Source of the DNA: Micrococcaceae bacterium RIT 802
GTDB lineage: Bacteria; Actinomycetota; Actinomycetes; Actinomycetales; Micrococcaceae
NCBI GenBank assembly: GCA_016892645.1
Contig: JAFEMX010000008.1
Location: 124,001 to 188,000, forward strand
Direction of reading: 5' to 3'
DNA length: 64,000 bases
In this document: positions 1 to 8,325 of the stretch, one piece after another
Numbering within the stretch: the first letter of the stretch is position 1
How the letters are laid out: every line of letters begins with the position of its first letter
Notes under the pieces: model-generated
The model's database searches: none
The model's input: only the letters and a program-made list of their open reading frames with translations
What the model was told of the DNA's origin: nothing
Made by a program: the position numbers and the translations under genes

Positions 1-2
1 CG

Positions 3-1088
3 TCCGCCGAGGTCCAACTGCTCAAGGACTCCGGACTCACGACCCTCGTCGGACCTGCCGAACATGGCGGCGGCGGGCAGGAGTGGACGACGGCGTTGCG
101 CGCCATCCGGGCCGTCTCCGCAGGGGACGCGTCGATCGGGCAGCTGCTGGGCTACCACCTGCTGTGGGCCTGGGCCGTGCGGTTGGTCGGCACCGAGGGG
201 CAGATCGCGGCCGTCGAGGAGCTCTACACCACCGCCAACCTGTTCTTCGGCGGGGCGGTGAACCCCCGCGACAACGACCTGGCGATAGAGGAACGCGGCG
301 AGACGCTGGTGTTCACCGGCGGCAAGTCCTTCAGCACCGGGGCCCGGGTCGCCGACCTGGTGGTCCTGGAGGGCACGCTGCCGGCCGGGGATCACGTCTT
401 CGCGATCGTTCCGGTGGCGCAGGAGGGGATCACCTTCCGTGGCGATTGGGACAACCTGGGCCAACGGCTTTCCGAATCGGGTGGGGTCGACATCGCCGGC
501 GTCGAAGTCACCTGGGCCGAGGCCGCCGGTTTCGTCGACAAGGAATTCCAGCCGCTGGTCTACAACACGTTGAACGTCCCGCTGATCCAGCAGATCTTCA
601 CGGCCATCTACCTGGGCATCGCCGAGGGCGCCCTGGCCACCGCAGGAACCTACACGCGCGAGACCACCCGGGCCTGGCCGTACGGGTCGGATCCGAAGGA
701 GTCGGCCACCCAGGACCCCTACATCCTGGCCGCCTACGGCGAACTGCGCTCCCGGCTCTGGGCGGGGCAGGCCCTGGCCGAGGCGGTGGATGCCGAATTG
801 TCGGCCCTGCTGCATGCCCCGCGCGAGGACCTGACCACCGAACAGCGCGGTCGGGTGGCGGTGCGGATCGCCGCGGCCAAGCAGGTCGCCAACGACGTGG
901 CCCTGGAGACCACGAACCGGGTCTTCGAGCTCACCGGGGCCCGCGCCACGTCGAACAAGGTCGGCCTGGATCTCTACTGGCGCAACATCCGGACGCACTC
1001 GCTGCACGATCCGGTGGCGCACAAGCGCCGTGAAGTCGGCGAGTACGAGCTCATCGGCCGGATGCCCGAACCGTCCTGGTACACCTGA
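3..1088 (+). CDS. DszC/SfnB-type flavin-dependent monooxygenase, acyl-CoA dehydrogenase fold (5' truncated by window edge)
   Basis: The frame is open from the first bases of the window, so only the C-terminal 361 residues are present and the true start lies upstream. The piece begins in the conserved PAEHGGGG region of the acyl-CoA dehydrogenase fold. It ends with the WRNIRTHSLHDP block typical of the DszC/SfnB subgroup, whose members use FMNH2 and O2 to oxidise organosulfur compounds rather than dehydrogenating acyl-CoAs. The subgroup call rests on this block; the substrate cannot be read from the sequence. A partner flavin reductase is not visible in the window. It converges on the YnfA-like gene. 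Confidence 0.75.
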   Translation, partial: SAEVQLLKDSGLTTLVGPAEHGGGGQEWTTALRAIRAVSAGDASIGQLLGYHLLWAWAVRLVGTEGQIAAVEELYTTANLFFGGAVNPRDNDLAIEERGETLVFTGGKSFSTGARVADLVVLEGTLPAGDHVFAIVPVAQEGITFRGDWDNLGQRLSESGGVDIAGVEVTWAEAAGFVDKEFQPLVYNTLNVPLIQQIFTAIYLGIAEGALATAGTYTRETTRAWPYGSDPKESATQDPYILAAYGELRSRLWAGQALAEAVDAELSALLHAPREDLTTEQRGRVAVRIAAAKQVANDVALETTNRVFELTGARATSNKVGLDLYWRNIRTHSLHDPVAHKRREVGEYELIGRMPEPSWYT

Positions 1089-1112
1089 GCCTGACCGCTG
1101 CCGGTCTCAGGC
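1089..1112. terminator. Weak hairpin between two convergent genes
   Basis: Arms GCCTGACC and GGTCTCAGGC pair imperfectly around a short loop, exactly where the oxygenase gene and the YnfA-like gene converge. There is no T-tract, so terminator function is inference only. Confidence 0.3.
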
Positions 1113-1445
1113 GGCGTCGCGGGGCATGAACATGATGACCGCGACGCCGACCAGGCAGATCATCGCCCCGATGACGTCCCACCGGTCGGGACGGAATCCG
1201 TCCAGCGCCATGCCCCAGGCCAGCGACCCGGCCACGAACACTCCCCCGTAGGCGGCGAGGATGCGCCCGAAGTTGGCCTCGGGCTGCAGCGTGGCGACGA
1301 AGCCGTAGGCCCCCAGGGCCATGACGCCCAGCCCGGCCAGCCACCAGGCCTTGTCCTCGCGCATGGTCTGCCAGATCAGCCAGGCGCCGCCGATCTCGGC
1401 GACGGCCGCCAGGGCGAAGAGGACGACGGACTTGGTGATGTTCAT
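1107..1445 (-). CDS. YnfA/UPF0060 family small membrane protein
   Basis: The 112-residue product is almost wholly hydrophobic with four predicted membrane segments. Conserved-looking features include the N-terminal [10 protein letters not shown] stretch, the [11 protein letters not shown] loop, [16 protein letters not shown] and a short C-terminal tail. Length and topology match the UPF0060/YnfA family, which belongs to the small multidrug resistance superfamily. The transported substrate is not established for this family and cannot be read here. The gene is convergent with the DszC-like gene, so it is probably a single-gene unit. Confidence 0.85.
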   Translation of the reverse strand: MNITKSVVLFALAAVAEIGGAWLIWQTMREDKAWWLAGLGVMALGAYGFVATLQPEANFGRILAAYGGVFVAGSLAWGMALDGFRPDRWDVIGAMICLVGVAVIMFMPRDAA

Positions 1446-1522
1446 GGTCCCAGTCTTCTATACGCTCGAGACCAGGACGCCCACGGGACGCCCACGGGAC
1501 CAGTGATCGGTGAGGAGCCAGC

Positions 1523-2365
1523 ATGGCAGGGGTTTTGGACGGGATCCGGGTGGTCTCCCTGGCGGGGAACCTCCCGGGCCCGCTGGCCGCGGCGCGGTTG
1601 GCGGCACTCGGCGCCACCATCACGAAGGTAGAGCCGCCGGCAGGCGACCAGCTCGCCGCGGCGGCACCCGGGTGGTACGCCGAACTCATCGCCGGACAAC
1701 GGGTGGAGGTGCTGGACCTGAAGACCCCGCGGGACCGCCGGCGCCTCGGGGACCTGCTGGCCGACGCCGACATCCTGCTGACGTCCCACCGCCCGTCGAC
1801 CCTGCGGCGCCTCGGCTTGGAGGGGCTGCCAGACGCCGCCCATCCGCGCCTGTCCCATGTGGAGATCGTTGGCCACGATGGCCGGAGCGAGGAGGCGCCC
1901 GGGCACGACCTCACCTTCCAGGCCGCGGCCGGCACTCTCGACCCGCCGCGGATGCCATTGGTCCCGGTGGCCGATCTGCTCGGCGCCGAGCGTGCGGTCA
2001 GTGCATGCCTCGCCGCCGCGCTGGCGGTCTGCAGGACCGGCCGGGCCATCCACCAGCGGGTGGTCCTGGAAGATGCCGCCGCCGACGCCGGCGCTGCCAA
2101 CCGTCAGGGGTTGACCGGCCCCGGGACCCCGCTCGGCGGCGCGCTGCCCACCTACGGGATCTACGCCAGCGCGGACGGGCACGTCGCGCTGGCCGCCATC
2201 GAGCCCGGTTTCCGCGCACGGACCCTGCGCCTGCTCGGCACCGCGGATGACCACGACGCCATCGCCGCCGCGCTGGCCGGGCGGTCGAGCCGGCAATGGG
2301 AGGCGCTGGCCGCGGCCCACGACCTACCGCTTGTCGCGGTCCGCCCCTCCGCCGGCAGCCCCTGA
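1523..2365 (+). CDS. CaiB/BaiF (family III) CoA-transferase-like protein, short form
   Basis: Family III CoA transferases move CoA between carboxylic acids through an aspartyl-CoA intermediate. The N-terminus (LDGIRVVSLAGNLPGPLAAARLAALGA, then KVEPP) is the usual family opening. The block VADLLGAERAVSACLAAAL carries the likely catalytic aspartate at about residue 151. At 280 residues it is about 100 residues shorter than typical members and lacks most of the middle region, so activity is uncertain. ATG was chosen because GAGGAG lies just upstream. It is followed by an NAD(P)-binding reductase on the same strand. Confidence 0.75.
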   Translation: MAGVLDGIRVVSLAGNLPGPLAAARLAALGATITKVEPPAGDQLAAAAPGWYAELIAGQRVEVLDLKTPRDRRRLGDLLADADILLTSHRPSTLRRLGLEGLPDAAHPRLSHVEIVGHDGRSEEAPGHDLTFQAAAGTLDPPRMPLVPVADLLGAERAVSACLAAALAVCRTGRAIHQRVVLEDAAADAGAANRQGLTGPGTPLGGALPTYGIYASADGHVALAAIEPGFRARTLRLLGTADDHDAIAAALAGRSSRQWEALAAAHDLPLVAVRPSAGSP

Positions 2366-2470
2366 CCCGCTCGGCCCCTACCGCGAACGCGATCCCGGCG
2401 GCAGACTGGTGTCATCGCCGTCCCTCCCCCACCGCGAAAGCGCCCGACGGCGCCGCCCGAAAGGAAGATC

Positions 2471-3220
2471 ATGACCATCCTCGTCACCGGGGCCACCGGG
2501 CAACTCGGTGCCCCGACGCTCGCCGCCCTCCGCGCCGCCGGCCAGGAGGCCGTCGGCTCCTCCAGCACCGGCCGCAACGGGCTGCGCTCCGCCGACCTGT
2601 TCACCGGCCAGGGGCTGGACGAGGCACTGCGCGGGGTCGAGACTATCGTGCATTGCGCCCAGACCGGCGGCCGCAGGGACCTCCGCCTGGCGCGCAACCT
2701 CACGGCGGCGGCCCAACGCTCCGGCGTCGGGCACCTGGTGCTCATCTCGATCGTCGGCATCGAGGACATCCCCATGCCCTACTACGACCAGCGGGTGGAG
2801 ATCGAGAAGATCGCCGGCGCCTCGGGGGTCCCGCTGACCATCCAGCGGGCCACGCAGTTCCACACGCTCATCGACCAGATCTTCTCCGCCCAGCGCCGCC
2901 TGCCCGTCGTCATCGCCCCGGCCTCCCGCTTCCAGACCATCGCCGTCCCCGAAGTCGCCTCACGGCTGGCCGAACTCGCCGGCGGCGGGCCGCAGGGCCG
3001 CGTCGACGACATCGGCGGCCCCGAGCAGCTGGGGGTCGGCGAGCTGTACCGGCAGTGGCGGGCGGCACGCGGTGGAATGCGACCCTCCCTCCAGCTCCGC
3101 CTGCCGTTCCTGAAGGCCTTCCGGGGGCTCGACGCCGGTGCGAACCTGGTGCCCGGGGAACCCTTCGGCCGGGAGACCTTCGGGCAGTACCTGCGGGCGA
3201 AATACGGGGCGCGGCGGTAG
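2471..3220 (+). CDS. NAD(P)-binding atypical SDR (NmrA-like) oxidoreductase
   Basis: The 249-residue protein starts with TILVTGATGQLG, the Rossmann nucleotide-binding motif of atypical short-chain dehydrogenases. A conserved-looking HLVLISIVGIEDIPMPYYDQRVEIE segment follows around residues 90-115. It lacks a clear classical YxxxK catalytic pair, though a YYDQRVE segment sits near that position. Members include NADPH sensors and quinone or flavin reductases, so the reaction is open. AAGGAAG precedes the ATG. It lies 105 bp downstream of the CoA transferase and could be co-transcribed. Confidence 0.8.
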   Translation: MTILVTGATGQLGAPTLAALRAAGQEAVGSSSTGRNGLRSADLFTGQGLDEALRGVETIVHCAQTGGRRDLRLARNLTAAAQRSGVGHLVLISIVGIEDIPMPYYDQRVEIEKIAGASGVPLTIQRATQFHTLIDQIFSAQRRLPVVIAPASRFQTIAVPEVASRLAELAGGGPQGRVDDIGGPEQLGVGELYRQWRAARGGMRPSLQLRLPFLKAFRGLDAGANLVPGEPFGRETFGQYLRAKYGARR

Positions 3221-3232
3221 GCGCCCGCTCGA

Positions 3233-3775
3233 TCAGTCGCGCAGGATCCGCTGGTAGAGGACGTGGTCCTGCCATTGACCGGCGATGCGCAGGTAGCGCG
3301 GGGCGTAGCCGATGCGCTCGAAGCCGATCTTGTGCAGGACGCGCTGGGAGGCATCGTTGTCCGCAAGGGTCTGGGCCTCGAGACGGTGCAGGCCCAGGAC
3401 ACTGCGGCAGACTTCGATGACGGCGTTCAGCGCACCCGTCATGACGCCGCGGCCCTGGTACCGCTCGTCGACCCAATAGCCCAGCGCCGCGCTCTCGAAC
3501 GCCCCGTGCGTGATCCCGGACAGCGTCACCTGCCCAATGACAGTCTCCGCGTCCACCAACACCAGCGGCAGCGAGCGCCCGTCCTCCCGATCCCGCACCT
3601 GCTGCCCGAGGAGCACCCGCTGGCCGTCCTCCTCATAGAACGCGTCGGGCCGCACGGGCTCCCACGGTTGCAGATAGGCCCGGTTCCGGCGATGGGCGGC
3701 CGCCAACGCACCACCGTCGTCCACTTCGGACGGGCGCAGGCTGATTCCATGGGCAAGCTGTATGGCGGGGATCAC
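3233..3775 (-). CDS. GNAT family N-acetyltransferase (RimJ/RimL-like)
   Basis: The 180-residue product contains the GNAT core: an N-terminal ISLRPSEVDDGGALAAAHRRNRAYLQPWEP segment, ALGYWVDERYQGRGVMTGAL (acetyl-CoA pyrophosphate loop, Q/RxxGxG-like) and LHRLEAQTLADNDASQRVLHKIGF near the C-terminus. This is the RimJ/RimL type, which acetylates N-termini of ribosomal proteins or other amines. The frame stays open further upstream, but homology-like sequence begins at the GTG at 3775, and upstream residues look like untranslated GC-rich sequence. It converges on the NAD(P)-binding gene and has no obvious operon partner. Confidence 0.85.
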   Translation of the reverse strand: MIPAIQLAHGISLRPSEVDDGGALAAAHRRNRAYLQPWEPVRPDAFYEEDGQRVLLGQQVRDREDGRSLPLVLVDAETVIGQVTLSGITHGAFESAALGYWVDERYQGRGVMTGALNAVIEVCRSVLGLHRLEAQTLADNDASQRVLHKIGFERIGYAPRYLRIAGQWQDHVLYQRILRD

Positions 3776-3814
3776 CTGACCGATGCTATCGGGCCGCTTC
3801 CAACACAGCACGAC

Positions 3815-3846
3815 GCCGGCGCCTCCTGCGCGAAGGAGGCACCGGC
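3815..3846 (-). terminator. Hairpin downstream of the SDR gene
   Basis: A 12-bp stem (GCCGGCGCCTCC against GGAGGCACCGGC, one G-T wobble) with an 8-base loop lies between the 3' end of the SDR gene and the acetyltransferase start, both on the minus strand. No T-tract follows. Confidence 0.55.
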
Positions 3847-3875
3847 GCGGCATGCCGGGTTTCCCGGCTGCGGCC

Positions 3876-4661
3876 TCAGTCCCAGATATCGTCGCCGCGC
3901 AGGGAGGCGTCCGCACCACCGTCTGCGTAGATCGTCTGCCCGGTGACGTGGGTGTTCTCCTCGCTGGCCAGCCAGGCCAGCAAACGGGCCAGGACGATGG
4001 GTTCCGAGTGGTAGTTCAGCGGCATGGGCACGTGCTTGTCCGTGAGTTCGCGACCTTCCGGGGTGGAGAGCAACTCGGTGGTCATGGGGGAAATGACGGT
4101 CCCCGGTGCGATGGCGTTGAGCGGGATGCCGACCCCGGCCCAGCGCGCGGTGATGGATTCGCGGCGCACCCACCGGGATAGCGCCCGTTTGCTGGAGGGG
4201 TAGTTGAGGTACCCCTGTGCCGGACCGGCCTCGGCGAGCGCGGTGCCGATCTCGACGGCCTTCGCCTCATCGCCGGCCAGCAGCGCGTCCACGAGTTCGG
4301 GAGAGTTCGGCTGCAACGACGCCATGGAGCTCACGACCACGGCGCGCGGCGCGGTGCTCTGGGCCAGCACAGGTGCCAGCTGGTCCAGGAACTCGGTGAC
4401 CCCGAAGTAGTTGACCTTGACGGTGAGGGGCCGTGGCATCGAGATGCCGGCGCACGCGATGACCGCATCCACGGATCCGTCGGCCAGTTGGATGGCACGT
4501 TCGGCCGCCGAGTCGCGGCCCTCGGGTGTACTGAGGTCCGCGTTGATGTCCGAGCCCTTGAGGTCGACGCCGATGACGGTTTCGCCTCGGTCGCGCAGCA
4601 GCCGTGCGGTGGCGGCTCCAATGCCGGATCCGGCTCCGGTAATGACGTAGGTGCGGCTCAT
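3876..4661 (-). CDS. SDR family oxidoreductase, 3-alpha-hydroxysteroid dehydrogenase-like
   Basis: A 261-residue classical short-chain dehydrogenase. It has the GAGSGIG cofactor motif near residue 9, CAG in the NAG position, VVVSSMAS with the catalytic serine, and YPSSK as the catalytic YxxxK. The long insert before YPSSK and the KVNYFGV segment resemble the 3-alpha-HSD/carbonyl reductase subgroup, so NAD(P)-linked alcohol/ketone conversion is expected; substrate unknown. The ATG at 4661 overlaps the stop of the upstream MarR gene as ATGA, so the two are co-translated and the SDR is the likely target of that regulator. Confidence 0.88.
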   Translation of the reverse strand: MSRTYVITGAGSGIGAATARLLRDRGETVIGVDLKGSDINADLSTPEGRDSAAERAIQLADGSVDAVIACAGISMPRPLTVKVNYFGVTEFLDQLAPVLAQSTAPRAVVVSSMASLQPNSPELVDALLAGDEAKAVEIGTALAEAGPAQGYLNYPSSKRALSRWVRRESITARWAGVGIPLNAIAPGTVISPMTTELLSTPEGRELTDKHVPMPLNYHSEPIVLARLLAWLASEENTHVTGQTIYADGGADASLRGDDIWD

Positions 4662-5242
4662 AGTTGTTCTCCTGATGGTCGGTGGTGGGGTTCTTCCCCG
4701 GTGGGCGCGGGCGCCGCGTCGGCGGAAAGCTGGGCGGACAGTCGGACAGTGGCGGCTTCGAAGCGTTGCAGCAGCGAGACGAAGGCCAGCCGGTCGGCTT
4801 CGTTCCAACCGGCGAGGAGTTCGTCGACGAGTCCATCACCGGCCCTGACGAAGGCCGAGGCGATCCGGTGGCCCGCGGGGGTGAGCCGGACCAGGTGCGC
4901 GCGGGCGTCCTGGGGGTCCGCTCCCCGGACGGCGAGCCCGGTCTCACCGAGCCGCTTGATGATCTTGCTGATGTTCGACGCCCCGGTCACCAGACGCGCG
5001 GCCAGGCTGGACGGGCGTTGCGGACCGTCCTGGGCCAGGATCGTGACGACGACGATGGCCGGCGGGTCCAGGTGGATGCCTTCGCGGGCGACGACGCTGG
5101 AAAGGAATTCGGGGGCTGTCCACTCACCCAGCACCCGGGTGAGCGATGAAATCAGCAGCGACCGATACTCCCCCGCGGCCTGTCCCGCCGGCTCGCCTTC
5201 CGGTGCTTCTTCTTTCCCCGGTGGAGGAGACTGCATGGCCAT
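4658..5242 (-). CDS. MarR family transcriptional regulator
   Basis: The 194-residue protein has a central winged helix-turn-helix typical of MarR: LDPPAIVVVTILAQDGPQRPSSLAARLVTGASNISKIIKRLGETGLAVR, then the wing DPQDARAHLVRLTPAG. MarR proteins dimerise on palindromes and are released by small aromatic or oxidising ligands. The ATG at 5242 has GAGGA five bases upstream. It is translationally coupled to the SDR gene, and two matching palindromes sit just upstream, so autoregulation of the two-gene operon is likely. The C-terminal 25 residues are low complexity. Confidence 0.88.
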   Translation of the reverse strand: MAMQSPPPGKEEAPEGEPAGQAAGEYRSLLISSLTRVLGEWTAPEFLSSVVAREGIHLDPPAIVVVTILAQDGPQRPSSLAARLVTGASNISKIIKRLGETGLAVRGADPQDARAHLVRLTPAGHRIASAFVRAGDGLVDELLAGWNEADRLAFVSLLQRFEAATVRLSAQLSADAAPAPTGEEPHHRPSGEQL

Positions 5243-5271
5243 GTGGTCCTCACGCCTTCAGATCGATTTGA

Positions 5272-5316
5272 TGTCTTGAAGACAGTATACGACACATTAG
5301 TGTCTTCAGGACACTA
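5272..5316 (-). promoter_or_regulatory. Tandem MarR operator palindromes
   Basis: Two copies of a 13-base palindrome, TGTCTTGAAGACA (5272-5284) and TGTCTTCAGGACA (5301-5313), lie 29 bp apart start to start. The second is embedded in the longer palindrome TAGTGTCTTCAGGACACTA. They sit 30-75 bp upstream of the MarR start codon in a locally AT-richer stretch, the position expected for an autorepressor. Binding is inferred. Confidence 0.7.
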
Positions 5317-5349
5317 AATTTTGGAAGCGGGATACCGCCGGACCCAACC

Positions 5350-5381
5350 AAAAAAGCGGCCCACGGCGCCAGCCGTGGACC
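5350..5381 (-). terminator. Rho-independent terminator of the stress-protein gene
   Basis: On the minus strand a 9-bp stem (GGTCCACGG/CCGTGGGCC, one wobble) with a 6-base loop is followed by GC and a run of six T. It lies directly after the stop of the pyridoxamine-oxidase-fold gene. Confidence 0.8.
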
Positions 5382-5414
5382 ACTCCTCCGCCCCGGGGAC
5401 GAGGCATTGACCCC

Positions 5415-5897
5415 TTACAGCTCGACCTTCTTGGACCTGCCGATGTCGGGCTGGTGGTCCGAGCCACGGGCCTTGAGCAGTTCCACGGCCATCTTGACCG
5501 GTCCGCCCGCGGCTTCCCAGTACTGCGCCGATTCCGCCTCGACCTTCAGCAGTGCGACGCCGGGGGTGTCGATGCCGTCAGGGAACCAGGCGTCGACGGC
5601 GGTGCTCCAGTTGTCCTCCAGCTTGGCCCGGTCATGGACGATCCGGCCGCGCCCCGAGAGGGACACCCAGGTGTGCTTCGACTCGAAGGAGACGTTCACT
5701 TCCGACTCGTCCCTGATCTGCTCGGCCTTCGGGGAGTCCTCGGAGAAGATGAACCAGAGGTCTCCGTCGAACTCGGTTTCCTGGATGGCCATCGGCCGGC
5801 TGATGAGCTTGTCTTCCGGGGAGACGGTGGTCAGCATAGCGATGGAGGCGTCCTTCAGCAGTTCGGCCAAATGTGCGGTCTGTTCGTCCTGGGTCAT
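5415..5897 (-). CDS. Pyridoxamine 5'-phosphate oxidase-fold general stress protein
   Basis: The 160-residue product has the split-barrel flavin-binding fold of the general stress protein 26 group: SIAMLTTVSPEDKLISRPMAIQE, then DLWFIFSEDSPKAEQI, VNVSFESKHTWVSLSGRGRIV and a C-terminal region rich in conserved tryptophans and charged residues. Such proteins bind FMN or FAD and are usually stress-induced; the physiological reaction is not known. AAGGAAGG precedes the ATG. It is a single-gene unit with its own terminator. Confidence 0.85.
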   Translation of the reverse strand: MTQDEQTAHLAELLKDASIAMLTTVSPEDKLISRPMAIQETEFDGDLWFIFSEDSPKAEQIRDESEVNVSFESKHTWVSLSGRGRIVHDRAKLEDNWSTAVDAWFPDGIDTPGVALLKVEAESAQYWEAAGGPVKMAVELLKARGSDHQPDIGRSKKVEL

Positions 5898-6000
5898 TGT
5901 TTCGCCTTCCTTGGTGGTGTCCTAATGGCAGGGTGACTACATCCTCTACGCTACGGTTCGATGGCGGAGCCGTCCCGGGAACGCGCAACCCCCGGAGGAC

Positions 6001-7026
6001 CTAGCCGACGTCGAGGGTGACGACGGCGGGGCGGTGGGCACACGCCGGCACATCGCCGGTCTCGGAGCCGTCGGCCGTGGCAGGTCGGGCGACCCGGGAG
6101 ACGCAGACGCACATCTGCGACCCGGCGTCCTGTTGCCGCTTGCTGTAGAAGACGTCGCGGTGGTCGACGGCGCCGTCGAGCTCCAGGATCTTGACCTGGC
6201 AGAGCCCGCATTCGCCCTTGCGGCAGTCGAACATCATCTCGACGCCGGCGTCCTCGAGGGCCTCGAGCATGGAGCGGCCCTTGCCGACGGTCGCCTCGAT
6301 GTCGAGCCGCGGGATGCGCACGGTGAACTCCTCCGGGTCGTACCAGCCCGAGTTGCCGAACGTCTCGTAGCGCAGGTTGGGCGCCTCCAGGCCGGCATCC
6401 GTCCAGCCGCGGCGGACGGCGTCCATGAGTCGGATGGGCCCGCACATGTACAGCTCGGTGGCGGCATCCACGGTGGCGATGAGGTCGGGCACCGCCAGGG
6501 CCGTGCCGTCGTCGTCGACATGGACGGAGAGGCGGTCGCCATGCTCGGCCTCGAGCTCGCTGAGGTAAGCCATGGCGTTCCGGCTGCGGCCTGCGTAGAC
6601 CAGGCGGTAGTCGGCTTTGATGGACTTGAGCACCCGGGCCATGTGCAGGATCGCGGTGATGCCGATGCCCCCGGCGAGCAGGACGTAGCGTGGTGCCCCG
6701 ACGCGCAGCGGGAAGTTCTGCATCGGCTGGGTGATCCGCAGCCGATCTCCCGCCTGCAGGGCGTGCATGTGGATCGAGCCGCCGCGTGAGGCCGGTGCCC
6801 GGAAGACGCTGATGGCCAGGCGACGCCCGGCGTCGCGGGATTCGACGATGGAGTACGAGCGGGTGGCCGGCTCCCCGTCGATCTGTACCGTGAGGTCGAG
6901 GTGGGAACCGGGCTCTGCGCCGACCGGGTGTTCGGGTTCCAGGACGATGCGGCGGATGCCTGCCGCGACGTCGTGGGCCTCGACGACGAGGGCGTCCTGC
7001 CAGACCTCGGTGTTGTCCACTGCCAT
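6001..7026 (-). CDS. vanB: Vanillate O-demethylase reductase component (PDR/VanB family)
   Basis: The 341-residue reductase transfers electrons from NAD(P)H through FMN and a plant-type 2Fe-2S centre to the terminal oxygenase encoded just upstream. The FMN domain has RSYSIVESRD, the NAD domain has LLAGGIGITAILHMARVL and ELYMCGP, and the C-terminal ferredoxin domain has DCRKGECGLC with a final cysteine in SQMCVCVSR. This domain order is that of VanB and phthalate dioxygenase reductase. The ATG at 7026 lies 17 bp after the vanA stop, so the pair forms an operon. Specificity for vanillate is inferred from the vanA neighbour. Confidence 0.88.
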   Translation of the reverse strand: MAVDNTEVWQDALVVEAHDVAAGIRRIVLEPEHPVGAEPGSHLDLTVQIDGEPATRSYSIVESRDAGRRLAISVFRAPASRGGSIHMHALQAGDRLRITQPMQNFPLRVGAPRYVLLAGGIGITAILHMARVLKSIKADYRLVYAGRSRNAMAYLSELEAEHGDRLSVHVDDDGTALAVPDLIATVDAATELYMCGPIRLMDAVRRGWTDAGLEAPNLRYETFGNSGWYDPEEFTVRIPRLDIEATVGKGRSMLEALEDAGVEMMFDCRKGECGLCQVKILELDGAVDHRDVFYSKRQQDAGSQMCVCVSRVARPATADGSETGDVPACAHRPAVVTLDVG

Positions 7027-7043
7027 GGTGGTTCGTCCTCCCG

Positions 7044-8180
7044 CTACTTCTGCGTGATCGCGGCCGGTCGGCCCTCGGCGTCGAGCATCTTTTCCAGGAT
7101 CCGGCGCACCCACATGCCGCCGGCGTCGATGTTCAGGCTGTAGAACTGGTGGTCCGGGTTCGCGTCGATGGCGTCCTGCTGGGCCTTGAGCATGGTCTCG
7201 TCCTCGCCGAAGACCCCGTGGACGCCGTCGCGCAGCTGGGTGGTGATCAGCTGGCTGTCCAGCCGGTAGTTGCGCATGAACGCCCAGAAGTAGTGCGAGG
7301 TCCTGTCCGTTTCCGGGGTGATGGTGTTCATGACGTACCCGTTGACACCGTGGCTGCGGTCGCCGTCGTGGGCGCCGGTGCCTGCCTGGGCCACGCCGAC
7401 GTCGATCCGGATGGTCCCCGGCGCCTCGAAGTGGATGATTTGCCAGCGGTCGACCTTGCCCTCGAAGCCGGGGAACTTGTCGCGCATGTTCTTCAGCCAG
7501 AACGGCGGGGCGTCGATGTCGAACATCCAGCGCGAGACCGTGACCCGGTTGCCATCGTGGGTGGTCTCGAACTCGGAGTCGCTGAGTTCCTCCTGGCCGA
7601 TCGAGGAGGCGTGGACGAACTCCTCGTGGGTGAGGTCCATCAGGTTGTCCAGGATCAGCTGGTAGTTGCACGCTGCGTGGATGGTCTCGCCGTCGCCGGC
7701 CCACTCATCCGAGCTCATCTGCGACATGTCAGGCACCAGGTCCGGATCGGCCTGGGTCGGGTCGCCGAGCCACACCCAGACGTAGCGGTAGCGCTCGATG
7801 ACCGGGTAGGACGGCACGGTCGCGCTGGGGTTGATGGTCTCCTGGGCGGGCATGGAGACGCAGCGGCCCGCTGAGTTGTAGACGATGCCGTGGTAGGGGC
7901 ACTGGATGCCGTCCGCCCCGACCGTTTTGCCCATCGAGAGCGGCGCCAGCCGGTGCCAGCAGGCGTCGGCGAGCGCGGCGGCCCGCCCGTCCTCGGTGCG
8001 GAAGAGCGCCAGCGGCTGGTTGGCGATCCTCCGGGCCATCGGCTTGCGGGTCACCTCGTGGTCCCAGGCGGCGACATACCAGGCGTTGAGCGGGTAGTTG
8101 AAGACCTTGGCGGTGGTGGATCCCGCGGATTCGGCGGGCGTGGCGCCCTGTGACGTGCGTGCTTCGGCGATGGCGGTCAT
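7044..8180 (-). CDS. vanA: Vanillate O-demethylase oxygenase component (Rieske non-haem iron)
   Basis: The 378-residue oxygenase would demethylate vanillate to protocatechuate plus formaldehyde. The Rieske cluster ligands are Cys74, His76, Cys94 and His97 (ACWHR and CPYHG). The mononuclear iron histidines are probably His185 and His190 in DNLMDLTHEEFVH. Length and the N-terminal FNYPLNAWYVAAWDHEV block fit the VanA group. Related O-demethylases act on syringate, guaiacol-type or dicamba-type substrates, so the exact substrate is probable rather than certain. vanB follows. No regulator gene is adjacent, but palindromes lie upstream. Confidence 0.88.
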   Translation of the reverse strand: MTAIAEARTSQGATPAESAGSTTAKVFNYPLNAWYVAAWDHEVTRKPMARRIANQPLALFRTEDGRAAALADACWHRLAPLSMGKTVGADGIQCPYHGIVYNSAGRCVSMPAQETINPSATVPSYPVIERYRYVWVWLGDPTQADPDLVPDMSQMSSDEWAGDGETIHAACNYQLILDNLMDLTHEEFVHASSIGQEELSDSEFETTHDGNRVTVSRWMFDIDAPPFWLKNMRDKFPGFEGKVDRWQIIHFEAPGTIRIDVGVAQAGTGAHDGDRSHGVNGYVMNTITPETDRTSHYFWAFMRNYRLDSQLITTQLRDGVHGVFGEDETMLKAQQDAIDANPDHQFYSLNIDAGGMWVRRILEKMLDAEGRPAAITQK

Positions 8181-8226
8181 GGGGTGTTCCCTTCAGGTCT
8201 CTGATGGAACAGGCGGCGTTCCGGAG

Positions 8227-8287
8227 ACTATCTACGTTGATAGTGAGTTGTGGCGTGAAACACAGACTAACTATGTTCATAGGTAGT
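8227..8287 (-). promoter_or_regulatory. Candidate operator/promoter region of vanAB
   Basis: Two inverted repeats lie 47-107 bp upstream of the vanA start: ACTATC-6 bp-GATAGT (8227-8244), and a 22-bp palindrome at 8266-8287 with arms ACTA-x-CTATG and CATAG-x-TAGT. Both share the ACTAT/ATAGT half-site. The stretch is AT-rich compared with its surroundings. A repressor such as VanR would be expected to bind here, but none is encoded nearby. Confidence 0.6.
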
Positions 8288-8325
8288 TGACAAGAGGCGG
8301 ACCGGTCCCTGCCAGCGGAAGCCGC

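Noticed and set aside
1442-2320. Open frame antisense to the CoA-transferase
   Set aside because: No motif or ribosome binding site; the + strand gene has both.
3233-3919. Longer start for the acetyltransferase
   Set aside because: The extra 48 residues lack similarity to the GNAT fold and no ribosome binding site is near the upstream ATG.
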